Source of the DNA: CALCKU01 sp964654665
GTDB lineage: Bacteria; Pseudomonadota; Alphaproteobacteria; Caulobacterales; Maricaulaceae
NCBI GenBank assembly: GCA_964654665.1
Contig: CAZZKV010000035.1
Span: 1 to 18,833 of the forward strand
Length of the DNA: 18,833 nucleotides
Reading direction: 5' to 3'
Both the position numbers and the translations under genes were made by a program. This document shows, piece by piece, positions 1 to 8,046 of this stretch. Position 1 is the stretch's first letter, and every line of letters starts with the position of its first letter. A model generated the notes under the pieces. It saw only the letters and a program-made list of their open reading frames with translations. It ran no database searches and was not told the DNA's origin.

Positions 1-46
1 AACAAAATGAAGTAGCAAGGTGTCTACAAAGCTAGGGGCACATCAA

Positions 47-979
47 TTAATAGTAAATATGTTTTCGCATATCTCCCTCATCGAAAAGCTTTTGACATAT
101 CTGAATAAAAGCAAAACGTTTATCTAATAATAGGGGACGATTAACACGATTGGTAACAGCCACAAGTCTTGGTCTTTGAACTTTATCCTGAATGATGGGA
201 ACCACCATTGGATCTCCCAAAGGTGTATAATCATTAGCTGGTCGTAAAATACGAAGAGATATAGCATCTGTTCTACCAACAACAGACTGAGCCCCTGTAC
301 TAATATTACTGAACATATAGACTTCTGGACTCAAATTACGCTCTTCATACATACCATGAAACAAGGGCCAAGCCGGACCGTCTTGAATGAAGATATGTGG
401 ATAAAGCGCAAGGTCTTTTAGCTTCACAGCTTGCCCCGTATCTAATGGGTGCCCTTTGCGCATCATAGCGCAAGCTTGCGGGTTACAAAGATCAGTAACA
501 CTATATTTTTTAGGAGTCTCTTGCTGTAAGATAAATGTAATTAAAACATCAACATCTGCATTCGCAATAGAGTCCAATTGTGTATCCATCCAAACAGTTT
601 TAACAGATATATTCAAGTCAGGATGATCTTGATTCATTTTCTCAATCGCGCGAGGGACAAGTGACCATGTGAGCCCTTCTTGACATCCAATAACGAGATT
701 GCCGCGTAATGTTCGTTTCGTGGAAAGAAACAATCCTTCTATATCTTCAACGTCATTAATAAGCTGTCTGGTTCTTTCCAATAAGTGTCGCCCATCATCA
801 GTTAGAGAAACGCCTTCAGCTGGCTTTCGGACGAAAAGATTAACATTTAATCCCGTTTCAAGCTTTTCAATTGAATGACGTATAGACGTCGGGGAAATGT
901 TAAGTTTAGAAGCAGCTTGTGAAAAACTACCCGTCTCAGACGCCGCTATAAAATGGCGGATGTAGTCAATTTTCAACAC
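47..979 (-). CDS. LysR-family transcriptional regulator
   Basis: This 310-residue protein has the normal LysR length. A winged helix-turn-helix fills residues 1-60, with the recognition region around GSFSQAASKLNISPTSIR. A linker helix follows, and a periplasmic-binding-protein-like effector domain starts at about residue 91 (RGNLVIGCQEG). The DNA-binding half is typical of the family; the effector is not predictable. The gene is divergent from the TonB-dependent receptor that starts at 1094, with 114 bp between them. This is the classical layout of a LysR regulator controlling its neighbour and itself. A T-N11-A dyad in the spacer is a candidate binding site. The ATG is preceded only by a weak A-rich ribosome site (AAAAGA), but the next in-frame Met would delete the helix-turn-helix, so the start stands. 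Identity as a LysR protein is secure; its target is inferred. Confidence 0.93.
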   Translation of the reverse strand: MLKIDYIRHFIAASETGSFSQAASKLNISPTSIRHSIEKLETGLNVNLFVRKPAEGVSLTDDGRHLLERTRQLINDVEDIEGLFLSTKRTLRGNLVIGCQEGLTWSLVPRAIEKMNQDHPDLNISVKTVWMDTQLDSIANADVDVLITFILQQETPKKYSVTDLCNPQACAMMRKGHPLDTGQAVKLKDLALYPHIFIQDGPAWPLFHGMYEERNLSPEVYMFSNISTGAQSVVGRTDAISLRILRPANDYTPLGDPMVVPIIQDKVQRPRLVAVTNRVNRPLLLDKRFAFIQICQKLFDEGDMRKHIYY

Positions 980-1024
980 ATTCTTTTAAAACATATTTTG
1001 TACTAATAAACAATGATAAATATA

Positions 1025-1037
1025 TTTGCCTTGGCAA
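1025..1037. promoter_or_regulatory. Candidate LysR-type operator (T-N11-A dyad)
   Basis: TTGCC-TT-GGCAA is a perfect 5-bp inverted repeat that sits inside a T-N11-A frame in the spacer between the LysR gene and the receptor. It lies just upstream of the candidate receptor promoter, at about -39 to -51 from the predicted transcription start, where LysR activators often bind. The dyad is seen directly; assigning it to this LysR protein is inference. Confidence 0.4.
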
Positions 1038-1042
1038 TTAAT

Positions 1043-1069
1043 TTGATCAATTGTTTCCACAATTATAAT
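1043..1069 (+). promoter_or_regulatory. Candidate sigma70 promoter of the receptor gene
   Basis: A perfect TATAAT lies at 1064-1069. A TTGATC lies at 1043-1048, with a somewhat short 15-nt spacer. The spacer plus the first base of the -10 box holds a perfect 6-bp inverted repeat, AATTGT-ttcc-ACAATT (1049-1064), which could be an operator. Transcription would begin near 1076, giving an 18-nt leader before the ATG at 1094. That is incompatible with an upstream start at 1013. Confidence 0.5.
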
Positions 1070-1093
1070 GAAAAAAGCCAAAAAGGGAATCTT

Positions 1094-3397
1094 ATGAAGT
1101 TCATTAAACACACGAGTGTCTCATTGTCTGTCATGACAATAGCCGCAGGATTTTTTACGCCAACCAGTTTCGCACAGGATAGCAATGTACTTCTTGATGA
1201 AGTGATTGTGACAGCCACAAAGAAAGCTGATGGTGAAAATGTACAAGATACAGACATCGCCATTACGGCTTTTGGTGCCGATCAATTAGAGGCCTTTCAA
1301 GTTCGGGATATTTCTGACTTGAGTTTCAAAATACCAAATGTGCAGCTCGATGAAATAGGAACAACGAAAGGTACAGCTAACTTTTCAATTCGCGGCTTGG
1401 GTGTTAACTCTTCTATCCCTTCCATTGACCCTGCCGTCGGCGTTTTCGTGGATGGTGTTTATCTTGGCATTAATGCGGGTGTTGTTCTTGATACATTTGA
1501 TTTGACAAGTGTTGAAACGCTTCGCGGTCCCCAAGGCGTATTATTTGGCCGAAACGTGACAGGCGGAGCTGTTGTTATCAATACAGGTAATCCCACAGAT
1601 GAGTTTAGATTCAAGGGCAAATTGGCAGCCGAATCAGGATTACGCGGCACCGGGGGCAACTATTATGCACAAGGCGTCATTTCCGGACCTATAGGCGGCG
1701 GATTTAAAGGTAAATTTGGCGCTTATTACAATAATGACGAAGGCTGGTTTAGAAATCAGTTTGACGGAACAAGTTTCGTCGCAGACCCGGATGATGGCGT
1801 TGATTTTGGTGAAAGCGAAACCGTAATCCTTCGTGGTGCTCTCGAATATGACGGGGTCGAAGGGTTTAATATTCTGGCAAAACTGGAATATGGCGATACA
1901 GAAGGCCAAGGCCCAGCCTCGCAGAGTCACCAAAATGGATCCGGTGTAAATAGTTTCGCCACGAATATATTGGGCGACCCGGCGCAGACATTCGATAGAA
2001 ATTCATTCGACTTTGCTGTCAATACTTTGGGCTTTACACAAAATGAATGGATATCTGGTAGCCTGCGCGCTGATATAGATGTTGCCTTTGGTGATGGTAC
2101 AATCACAAATATCTTTGGGTATCGTGATTATTCTCAAGATGGCCTTAGTGATATTGATGCGACAGCTCTGCAAGTCTTCGACGCTAATTTTAATGTCCGT
2201 CAGGATCAAATTTCTAACGAAATTCGTTACAACGGCCGGTTTTTCGATGATAGACTCGATTTCACGACTGGTATTTTCTATTTCCAGCAAGATCTGGAAT
2301 ATGCGGAACAGCGTATTGTTGGCGGTGCGCAAACACGGTTTGATGGCGGTGGCATTCAAGACCATGAAACTTTCGGAATTTTTGCGGCCGGTGAATATGA
2401 TTTAACTGATCGTTGGTCCCTAAATGCCGGCATTCGTTATTCAGATGAAACAAAGGAAGCGAATATTACGGCCGTCTCAATAGCGAATGCACCCTGTTTC
2501 ATCTTCGAGGATGATCCTCTCTTTGGAGCCGGTTCAACTTTGTGCAACCTAGATACATTTCCAACATTCTCAACTAATAATTTTTCTCCTAAAATTGGGT
2601 TCGGATATGAAGTTCGGGACAATCTTCGAACTTATGGACATTGGGCTCGTGCTTTCCGGGCTGGTGGTTTTAACCTTAGAAACACCTCGGCTCAAATGCC
2701 TCCAACAGGGATTGAAACTCCTGGGCCATTCGAAGATGAGAGAATTGATAGTTTCGAAATTGGATTTAAGTCCGAGCCTATTCCGGGCGCAAAGTTCAAT
2801 GGTGCGGCTTTCTTCAACACAATTGATAATCTTCAACGTGAAATCAATGTTGCCGGCGGTTCAGCGGTTGTACAACAGGTTATCACGAATGCTGCGGATG
2901 CGGAAATATACGGAATTGAATTTGATGCTCTTTGGCCTGTAACTGACAATTTCGTCGTCAATGGAACCATTGGTTTTCTCGAAAGCCAATATACAGATGT
3001 TAGTGTAAACCTATCAGCGACGAGTTCGGCTCAACTTTCAGACCCTGCGGGACCTGAAGACCTAGCATTGGAAATTCCGCGCCTTTCACCCTTTACAGCG
3101 ACTGCCGGATTTACATATTTCCATAATACGGCTCTGGGCAAAATGACATTTAATGGTAATTATGCACATCGTGATCGGGCTTTCTTTACCGATAACAATC
3201 TTGGCTTCATTAACGCACAAGATAGATTTAATGCCAGTATCGGTCTCGACTTTGATCAGGGTTTTAACATCACTATTTATGGTAACAATCTCTCTAACGA
3301 AGTTCTTCATGGTAACGACACTCAGCTAAGTAACGGTACATTCGCGCCGCTCGCCAAAGGCCGAGTATTTGGCATTGAGCTAAATTACGATTATTAG
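1094..3397 (+). CDS. TonB-dependent outer-membrane receptor
   Basis: This 767-residue outer-membrane active transporter draws energy from TonB-ExbBD to import a scarce or large ligand. Residues 1-27 form a signal peptide with probable cleavage after SFA. A TonB box follows (DEVIVTATKK), then the plug domain, including the conserved SVETLRGPQGVLFGRNVTGG and VFVDGVYLG segments. The rest is a beta-barrel rich in alternating aromatic residues that ends in an aromatic residue (NYDY), as expected for BAM-dependent insertion. The frame is open back to 1013, but the start at 1094 is chosen because AAGGGA (1083-1088) sits 5 nt before it, because the signal peptide begins there, and because a TATAAT lies between 1013 and 1094. 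The gene is divergent from LysR and precedes an acyl-CoA ligase. The plug resembles the sphingomonad-type receptors often linked to hydrophobic or aromatic substrates; the ligand is unknown. Confidence 0.95.
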   Translation: MKFIKHTSVSLSVMTIAAGFFTPTSFAQDSNVLLDEVIVTATKKADGENVQDTDIAITAFGADQLEAFQVRDISDLSFKIPNVQLDEIGTTKGTANFSIRGLGVNSSIPSIDPAVGVFVDGVYLGINAGVVLDTFDLTSVETLRGPQGVLFGRNVTGGAVVINTGNPTDEFRFKGKLAAESGLRGTGGNYYAQGVISGPIGGGFKGKFGAYYNNDEGWFRNQFDGTSFVADPDDGVDFGESETVILRGALEYDGVEGFNILAKLEYGDTEGQGPASQSHQNGSGVNSFATNILGDPAQTFDRNSFDFAVNTLGFTQNEWISGSLRADIDVAFGDGTITNIFGYRDYSQDGLSDIDATALQVFDANFNVRQDQISNEIRYNGRFFDDRLDFTTGIFYFQQDLEYAEQRIVGGAQTRFDGGGIQDHETFGIFAAGEYDLTDRWSLNAGIRYSDETKEANITAVSIANAPCFIFEDDPLFGAGSTLCNLDTFPTFSTNNFSPKIGFGYEVRDNLRTYGHWARAFRAGGFNLRNTSAQMPPTGIETPGPFEDERIDSFEIGFKSEPIPGAKFNGAAFFNTIDNLQREINVAGGSAVVQQVITNAADAEIYGIEFDALWPVTDNFVVNGTIGFLESQYTDVSVNLSATSSAQLSDPAGPEDLALEIPRLSPFTATAGFTYFHNTALGKMTFNGNYAHRDRAFFTDNNLGFINAQDRFNASIGLDFDQGFNITIYGNNLSNEVLHGNDTQLSNGTFAPLAKGRVFGIELNYDY

Positions 3398-3421
3398 CCA
3401 CATTTACTTTCCTCCACATTT

Positions 3422-3450
3422 TACATCTCATCAGTCCCTGATGAGATGTA
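3422..3450 (+). terminator. Rho-independent terminator after the first receptor gene
   Basis: A perfect 13-bp inverted repeat (TACATCTCATCAG / CTGATGAGATGTA) with a 3-nt loop TCC begins 25 nt after the receptor stop. It is followed by TTTATTT. The stem is moderate in GC but long, and it should end the receptor transcript and separate it from the ligase gene. Confidence 0.8.
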
Positions 3451-3572
3451 TTTATTTAGAAAATTGAACTTGTTTTTTTCAAGAGGAAAACACTTGAGTC
3501 GTTATTTGATTGACTACAAAATCGAAAACTTCCAATTGAATACAGTACAAATTTAAACATCAGGAAAATTGT

Positions 3573-5207
3573 ATGAAAAATGGTCATATGCAATCATATG
3601 AGTTTAATTTAATTAGCGTATTGCAGCATGCCGCTAAATGGCATGGAATGCAGGAAGTTATAACAAACTCAGTCGAAGGAGGCATACACCGTATAACATA
3701 TGATAAACTTTATACCCGCACTCGAAAATTAGCCAATGCCCTTATAGGAATAGGCGTTAAATCTGGGGACCGTATCGGCACTATGGCTTGGAATACATGG
3801 CGTCATTTAGAATGTTGGTACGCCATCGGTGGCATAGGTGCAATTTGCCACACTTTAAATCCTAGGTTATTTCCAGATCAAATTAATTATATTGTCAATC
3901 ATGCAGAAAATAATTTCATCTTTGTCGATATAAGTTTTCTTCCCGTCATTACAAATGTTTTAGACAAACTGCCAACGCTGAAAGGAATCATAGTCCTAAC
4001 AAGTTCTGATCATATGCCCGATACGTCACATATAAACATTCCGGTTTATTGTTATGAGGACTTACTCGCGAAAGAATCTGACCAATTGGATTGGCCTGTA
4101 TTTGATGAAAACACAGCTTCATCACTATGTTATACATCTGGCACAACAGGTAATCCGAAAGGTGTTCTTTATTCGCATCGTTCAAATATTATTCACGCCA
4201 TGGCGACGGGTTCCGCTAGTGTATTTAATCTAACCCCGAATGATACTTCATTGATGGTTGTACCTATGTTCCATGCCAATAGCTGGGGGCTGGCTTTTAG
4301 CGTACCCATGATCGGGGCAAAACTTGTTATGCCAGGTCCGCATATGGATGGCGAAAGTATCTATAACCTCATCACAAATGAAGCCGTTACATCCTCCGCA
4401 GCCGTTCCAACTGTCTGGACAGGTCTTTTAAATTACTTAGACAAAACAGGGTTTCACATTCCTTCGTTAAAAGAAACAATAATAGGAGGATCTGCTGTTC
4501 CTCGTTCTATGATTGAAACATTTAAAAACATGTATGACGTTGATGTTATTCATGCTTGGGGCATGACAGAAATGAGCCCTCTTGGCAGCATTAACCGCGC
4601 CGTACCCGCTATGAAAACCATGTCTGAGAAAGACACGTTAGATATGCGAGCCAAGCAAGGGCGGGCTATTTATGGTATCGACATGAAGATCGTGAATGAA
4701 GACGGCGAACAACTCCCACATAATGGAATCGATTTCGGCCGATTGTTAGTTCGCGGTCCTTGGGTCATTGAAAGATATTATAAAGCCAAGCAAAGCGCGT
4801 TAGATGCTGAAGGATGGTTAGATACGGGCGATATCGCGACCCTTGATCCTTTAGGGTTTATGCAAATTACTGATCGATCAAAAGATCTAATAAAATCAGG
4901 TGGAGAATGGATCTCATCTGTAGATATAGAAAACACAGCTGTTGGCCATCCTGCGCTAGAGATAGCAGCCTGCGTTGGTATTAAACATCCAAAATGGGAA
5001 GAACGGCCTTTATTACTAGCTGTAGTCAAAGATGACTTTGATCCAACAGTCCAGGATATTCAAGAGCACATCTCCAGTGAACATGCTAAATGGCAAGTGC
5101 CTGATGATGTAATATTCATTCCCGAAATGCCTCTGACTGCAACTGGAAAGATCGACAAAAAACCCTTACGCGAAAAATTTGCAAACCATTATTTAAAATT
5201 CAAATAA
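3573..5207 (+). CDS. Acyl-CoA ligase of the AlkK/DmdB (3-methylthiopropionyl-CoA ligase-like) group
   Basis: This 544-residue AMP-forming ligase would activate a carboxylic acid to its acyl-CoA via an acyl-adenylate in the cytoplasm. The adenylation motifs are intact: P-loop YTSGTTGNPKG at 187-197, HAWGMTEMSP at 327-336, GWLDTGD at 414-420, and the catalytic lysine in TATGK (K526). From memory, the segments TLNPRLFPDQINYI and LCYTSGTTGNPKGVLYSHRS closely resemble DmdB of marine bacteria and AlkK-type medium-chain ligases, so the substrate is probably a short- or medium-chain acid. AGGAAA at 3562-3567 lies 5 nt before the ATG and supports the start. The gene stands alone after a terminator, on the plus strand, and converges on the SDR gene with a 61-bp gap. 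No DmdC or DmdD homologue is nearby, so a role in DMSP breakdown is not implied. The family is certain; the substrate is open. Confidence 0.9.
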   Translation: MKNGHMQSYEFNLISVLQHAAKWHGMQEVITNSVEGGIHRITYDKLYTRTRKLANALIGIGVKSGDRIGTMAWNTWRHLECWYAIGGIGAICHTLNPRLFPDQINYIVNHAENNFIFVDISFLPVITNVLDKLPTLKGIIVLTSSDHMPDTSHINIPVYCYEDLLAKESDQLDWPVFDENTASSLCYTSGTTGNPKGVLYSHRSNIIHAMATGSASVFNLTPNDTSLMVVPMFHANSWGLAFSVPMIGAKLVMPGPHMDGESIYNLITNEAVTSSAAVPTVWTGLLNYLDKTGFHIPSLKETIIGGSAVPRSMIETFKNMYDVDVIHAWGMTEMSPLGSINRAVPAMKTMSEKDTLDMRAKQGRAIYGIDMKIVNEDGEQLPHNGIDFGRLLVRGPWVIERYYKAKQSALDAEGWLDTGDIATLDPLGFMQITDRSKDLIKSGGEWISSVDIENTAVGHPALEIAACVGIKHPKWEERPLLLAVVKDDFDPTVQDIQEHISSEHAKWQVPDDVIFIPEMPLTATGKIDKKPLREKFANHYLKFK

Positions 5208-5268
5208 AATAACTAACAGTGTTTCGCCAAGCTCACACTATAAGGCTATTTTTTAAAGTTCTTACCCG

Positions 5269-6051
5269 TCAACCCATCCGCATTCCACCAGCGATCGTAA
5301 GGGTCTGTCCGGTCATACCATCTGACTCCGGGCTTCCAAGATAAAGGGCCAAGTCAGCAATTTCATTTGCTTGCATAAACCTCCCCATCGGAATTTTCGA
5401 TTTTATTCCCTTAATCAAGTCTTCGGAACTCACGCCAGCATATTCGGCATGAACTTCAAAATTTTGTATCATATCAGTCTCAACCATACCCGGGCAGATC
5501 GTATTTACATTAATTCCATGACGCGCAACTTCCGCAGCAACGCATTTACTCAACCCAACCACCGCATGTTTTGTTGTATTATACGCCGACTGGTGAACAC
5601 TTTCCCATTTACCCGCTGTTGATCCTATATTGACAATTTTACCGGTTTTTCTGGCTTTCATATGCGTAACGGCCAGTTGCATTAGCTTAAAGACGGCATA
5701 TACATTCACTCGCATTAAACGATCAAGGTCAGCAAGTGTATAGTGTTCGATAGGTTTAGCGTCATAAAGACCTGCATTATTGACCAAAATATCAATGTGA
5801 CCATAGGTAGCACAAGCTTGCTGAAAAAGAACATCAACATCAGCCTCAACACTTAAATTTGCAGCCAATGTCACAACCTTAACATTTTGGGATATCAAAG
5901 AACGAGCTACGCCTTCAAGACCGGTTAGACTCGTTGCAGTAAGAATTAAAGATGCTCCTTCCCGAGCATATGTTTCGGCAATTGCACGTCCTATGCCTCT
6001 ACTTGCACCAGTAATTAATGCCGTTTTCCCAGCTAGTCTTCCCGTTTTCAT
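5269..6051 (-). CDS. SDR-family NAD(P)-dependent oxidoreductase
   Basis: This classical short-chain dehydrogenase/reductase has 260 residues. It carries the cofactor loop TGASRGIG (14-21), NNAG (91-94), the structural Asn N116, and the catalytic Ser144, Tyr157 and Lys161 (YNTTK). The segments VNTICPGMVETDM and GQTLTIAGG are typical of the FabG/3-hydroxybutyrate-dehydrogenase-like branch. It is the last gene of the minus-strand operon. Its ATG lies 3 nt after the stop of the acetoacetyl-CoA synthetase gene, and an AAGGGG ribosome site lies inside that gene's end, so the two are translationally coupled. That coupling suggests a hydroxy-acid or keto-acid step next to acetoacetate activation, for example 3-hydroxybutyrate to acetoacetate. 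A generic alcohol dehydrogenase or 3-oxoacyl reductase is equally allowed by the motifs. Confidence 0.92.
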   Translation of the reverse strand: MKTGRLAGKTALITGASRGIGRAIAETYAREGASLILTATSLTGLEGVARSLISQNVKVVTLAANLSVEADVDVLFQQACATYGHIDILVNNAGLYDAKPIEHYTLADLDRLMRVNVYAVFKLMQLAVTHMKARKTGKIVNIGSTAGKWESVHQSAYNTTKHAVVGLSKCVAAEVARHGINVNTICPGMVETDMIQNFEVHAEYAGVSSEDLIKGIKSKIPMGRFMQANEIADLALYLGSPESDGMTGQTLTIAGGMRMG

Positions 6052-6054
6052 AAG

Positions 6055-8028
6055 TTACCCCTTAAACCTTAACGTCTTTGAAAATTGAACAAACCACTCA
6101 AGTGCGTGAGGGTTTGCAATCGTATCAGGATTGGCTACTTTTTCAGCAGCCTCTCCTAATAGTATTTTCTTAATTGGAACTTCCAATTTCTTTCCGGATA
6201 AGGTTCGCGGAATTTGATTAACCTGAAAAATATCATTTGGGACAAACCATGTGGATGTCAGAGTTTTTATTGCATGGTTAATACGTTCACTCAGTTCCTT
6301 ATCAAGATCGTAGCCCTCTCGCAGAACCACAAATAAAGGCATATAACTCTCGCGGCCCAAAAATTCCAAATCCACAATCAAACTATCCAAGACTTCAGAT
6401 TGGGCTTCGACCCCAGCATAAATTTCAGAGGTACCTATGCGAACGCCTTTTCGATTGATTGTCGCATCAGATCGGCCATAAATGATAACACCGTTTCGTC
6501 CTGTTAGGCTCATCCAATCTCCATGGCGCCAAATCCCAGGGTAAACATCAAAATAGCTATCCCGATACCGATGTCCATTTTCGTCATTTAGAAAATATAT
6601 AGGCATAGATGGCATCGGTTGTTTACAAACCAATTCTCCAACGTCTCCATGTAATGGTTTTCCGTCCTCATCAAACGCATGTATATCACATCCTAAATAC
6701 CGGCATTGCATTTCTCCGCTATAGACAGGTAATAAAACACACCCCCCCACAAACCCCCCTGCGAAATCGGTTCCTCCGGATACAGGTGCCAACCAAATAT
6801 CCGGACCTAGCTCTTTATATATCCATTCATAGGCTTCTTCGGATAAAGGTGATCCCGTTGACCCAATCGTGCGGATTGTTGATAGGTCGGCCACATCATT
6901 AGGCGTTACTTTAGCCTTGATACAACTAGTATAAAAAGCAGCACCATGTCCAAAGGTCGTAGCCTTAGCATCGCTGGCAAATTTCCATAATACTGTCCAA
7001 TTGTCTGTGGCAGGACTACCGTCGTAAATAGCAATTGTCGCACCAGCGGCCATCGCGCCTAATTGAGAGTTCCACATGATCCAACCGCTACTCGTGTACC
7101 AAAAATACACATCTCCGGGCCCAATATCACCGTGCAGTCCGCCTGATTTTAATTGTTCTAACTTTATACCTCCATGGCTATGAACAATAGGCTTAGGTAA
7201 ACCCGTCGTTCCTGAAGAATAAACAACCCATAATGGATGAGCAAAATCAACTGGCTCAATTTTAAATTCTGAGTCTTGGGTTATTATATCTTCCCAGAGA
7301 GAGACTGTTTGTTTTTGCGCTACAATTGGCTCAATATTGATTTGCTTTGGAGGCATCAAAATCAGATGTTCTAAACTCGGTAACGAATCCGCTAACTCTC
7401 TAACATAGTCTTCACGGTTAACCTCTTTGCCGTTAAAGTTGTTTTTTGTAACAGCAAATAAAATGGTCGGTTCAAACTGGGTGAACCTATCAATAATTGA
7501 ATTTTTACCCATATCTGGGGCACACAAGGACCATATGGCACCAAGACTAGCTGTCGCTAAAAACGCTATAATTGTTTCAGGCGTATTCGGAGAATATGCA
7601 GCCACACGGTCCCCCGACTTTATACCTAAATGACGCAAATGCGCTGCAACCGAAGCCACATTCTTCTTTAACTCAACCCATGAAAGCTCTTGGATAGAAG
7701 ATGTTTCCGACGCAAAGCGGATAGCAGGTCTTTCGGGGCTAGCATGGCGAAAAATTTGATCCACGAAATTAAGAGTAGCGCCAGAAAACCACTCGGCTCC
7801 CGGCATTTTACTATCGCTAAGAACCGTTAAGTAAGGCGTATAGCTTTTAACTGAATAAAAATGCCATACCGCATCCCAAAACCCCTCAATATCCTCGACT
7901 GACCATTCCCATAAACTTTGATAATCAGGAAAATTTAAATCACGTTCATCAGCCAACCACTGCATAAATTTATATAATTGGCTGTTCTCAATACGCTCCT
8001 GAGTGGGGGTCCAAAGTGGCTTTAACAT
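6055..8028 (-). CDS. Acetoacetate--CoA ligase (acetoacetyl-CoA synthetase)
   Basis: This ATP-dependent, AMP-forming ligase would convert acetoacetate, or a similar 3-oxo acid, to its CoA thioester in the cytoplasm. The 657 residues match the family's usual length of about 650. Landmarks are the N-terminal ACS extension (WTPTQERIENSQLYKFMQWL), P-loop YSSGTTGLPKP (270-280), SSGWIMWNSQLG (313-324), the substrate-pocket segment GGTDFAGGFVGGC (418-430), YGRSDATINRKGVRIGTSEIY (517-537) and the catalytic lysine in LSGKK (613). WFSGATLNFVDQIFRH is also typical of this group. GGA sits 6 nt before the ATG, in the 18-nt gap after the GST gene. The minus strand carries G6 and G7 runs over GGFVGG (6742-6759), but the frame is intact. 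It is coupled to the following SDR gene. Family assignment is strong; strict use of acetoacetate is inferred. Confidence 0.93.
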   Translation of the reverse strand: MLKPLWTPTQERIENSQLYKFMQWLADERDLNFPDYQSLWEWSVEDIEGFWDAVWHFYSVKSYTPYLTVLSDSKMPGAEWFSGATLNFVDQIFRHASPERPAIRFASETSSIQELSWVELKKNVASVAAHLRHLGIKSGDRVAAYSPNTPETIIAFLATASLGAIWSLCAPDMGKNSIIDRFTQFEPTILFAVTKNNFNGKEVNREDYVRELADSLPSLEHLILMPPKQINIEPIVAQKQTVSLWEDIITQDSEFKIEPVDFAHPLWVVYSSGTTGLPKPIVHSHGGIKLEQLKSGGLHGDIGPGDVYFWYTSSGWIMWNSQLGAMAAGATIAIYDGSPATDNWTVLWKFASDAKATTFGHGAAFYTSCIKAKVTPNDVADLSTIRTIGSTGSPLSEEAYEWIYKELGPDIWLAPVSGGTDFAGGFVGGCVLLPVYSGEMQCRYLGCDIHAFDEDGKPLHGDVGELVCKQPMPSMPIYFLNDENGHRYRDSYFDVYPGIWRHGDWMSLTGRNGVIIYGRSDATINRKGVRIGTSEIYAGVEAQSEVLDSLIVDLEFLGRESYMPLFVVLREGYDLDKELSERINHAIKTLTSTWFVPNDIFQVNQIPRTLSGKKLEVPIKKILLGEAAEKVANPDTIANPHALEWFVQFSKTLRFKG

Positions 8029-8046
8029 AATTTTTCCAAGCCAAAT

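Noticed and set aside
1013..1093. Possible N-terminal extension of the first receptor
   Set aside because: It would precede the signal peptide, and a TATAAT promoter box lies inside it; the ATG at 1094 has the better ribosome site.
2079..2405. Overlapping 108-codon plus-strand frame within the first receptor
   Set aside because: It is a frame shadow of the receptor barrel with no independent start signals.
3573..5207. Naming the ligase dmdB
   Set aside because: Resemblance is strong, but the rest of the DMSP demethylation pathway is absent and AlkK-type relatives look similar.
5208..5268. Possible bidirectional terminator between the convergent ligase and SDR genes
   Set aside because: Only a 3-bp GCC/GGC pairing could be found around the T-run; no convincing stem.
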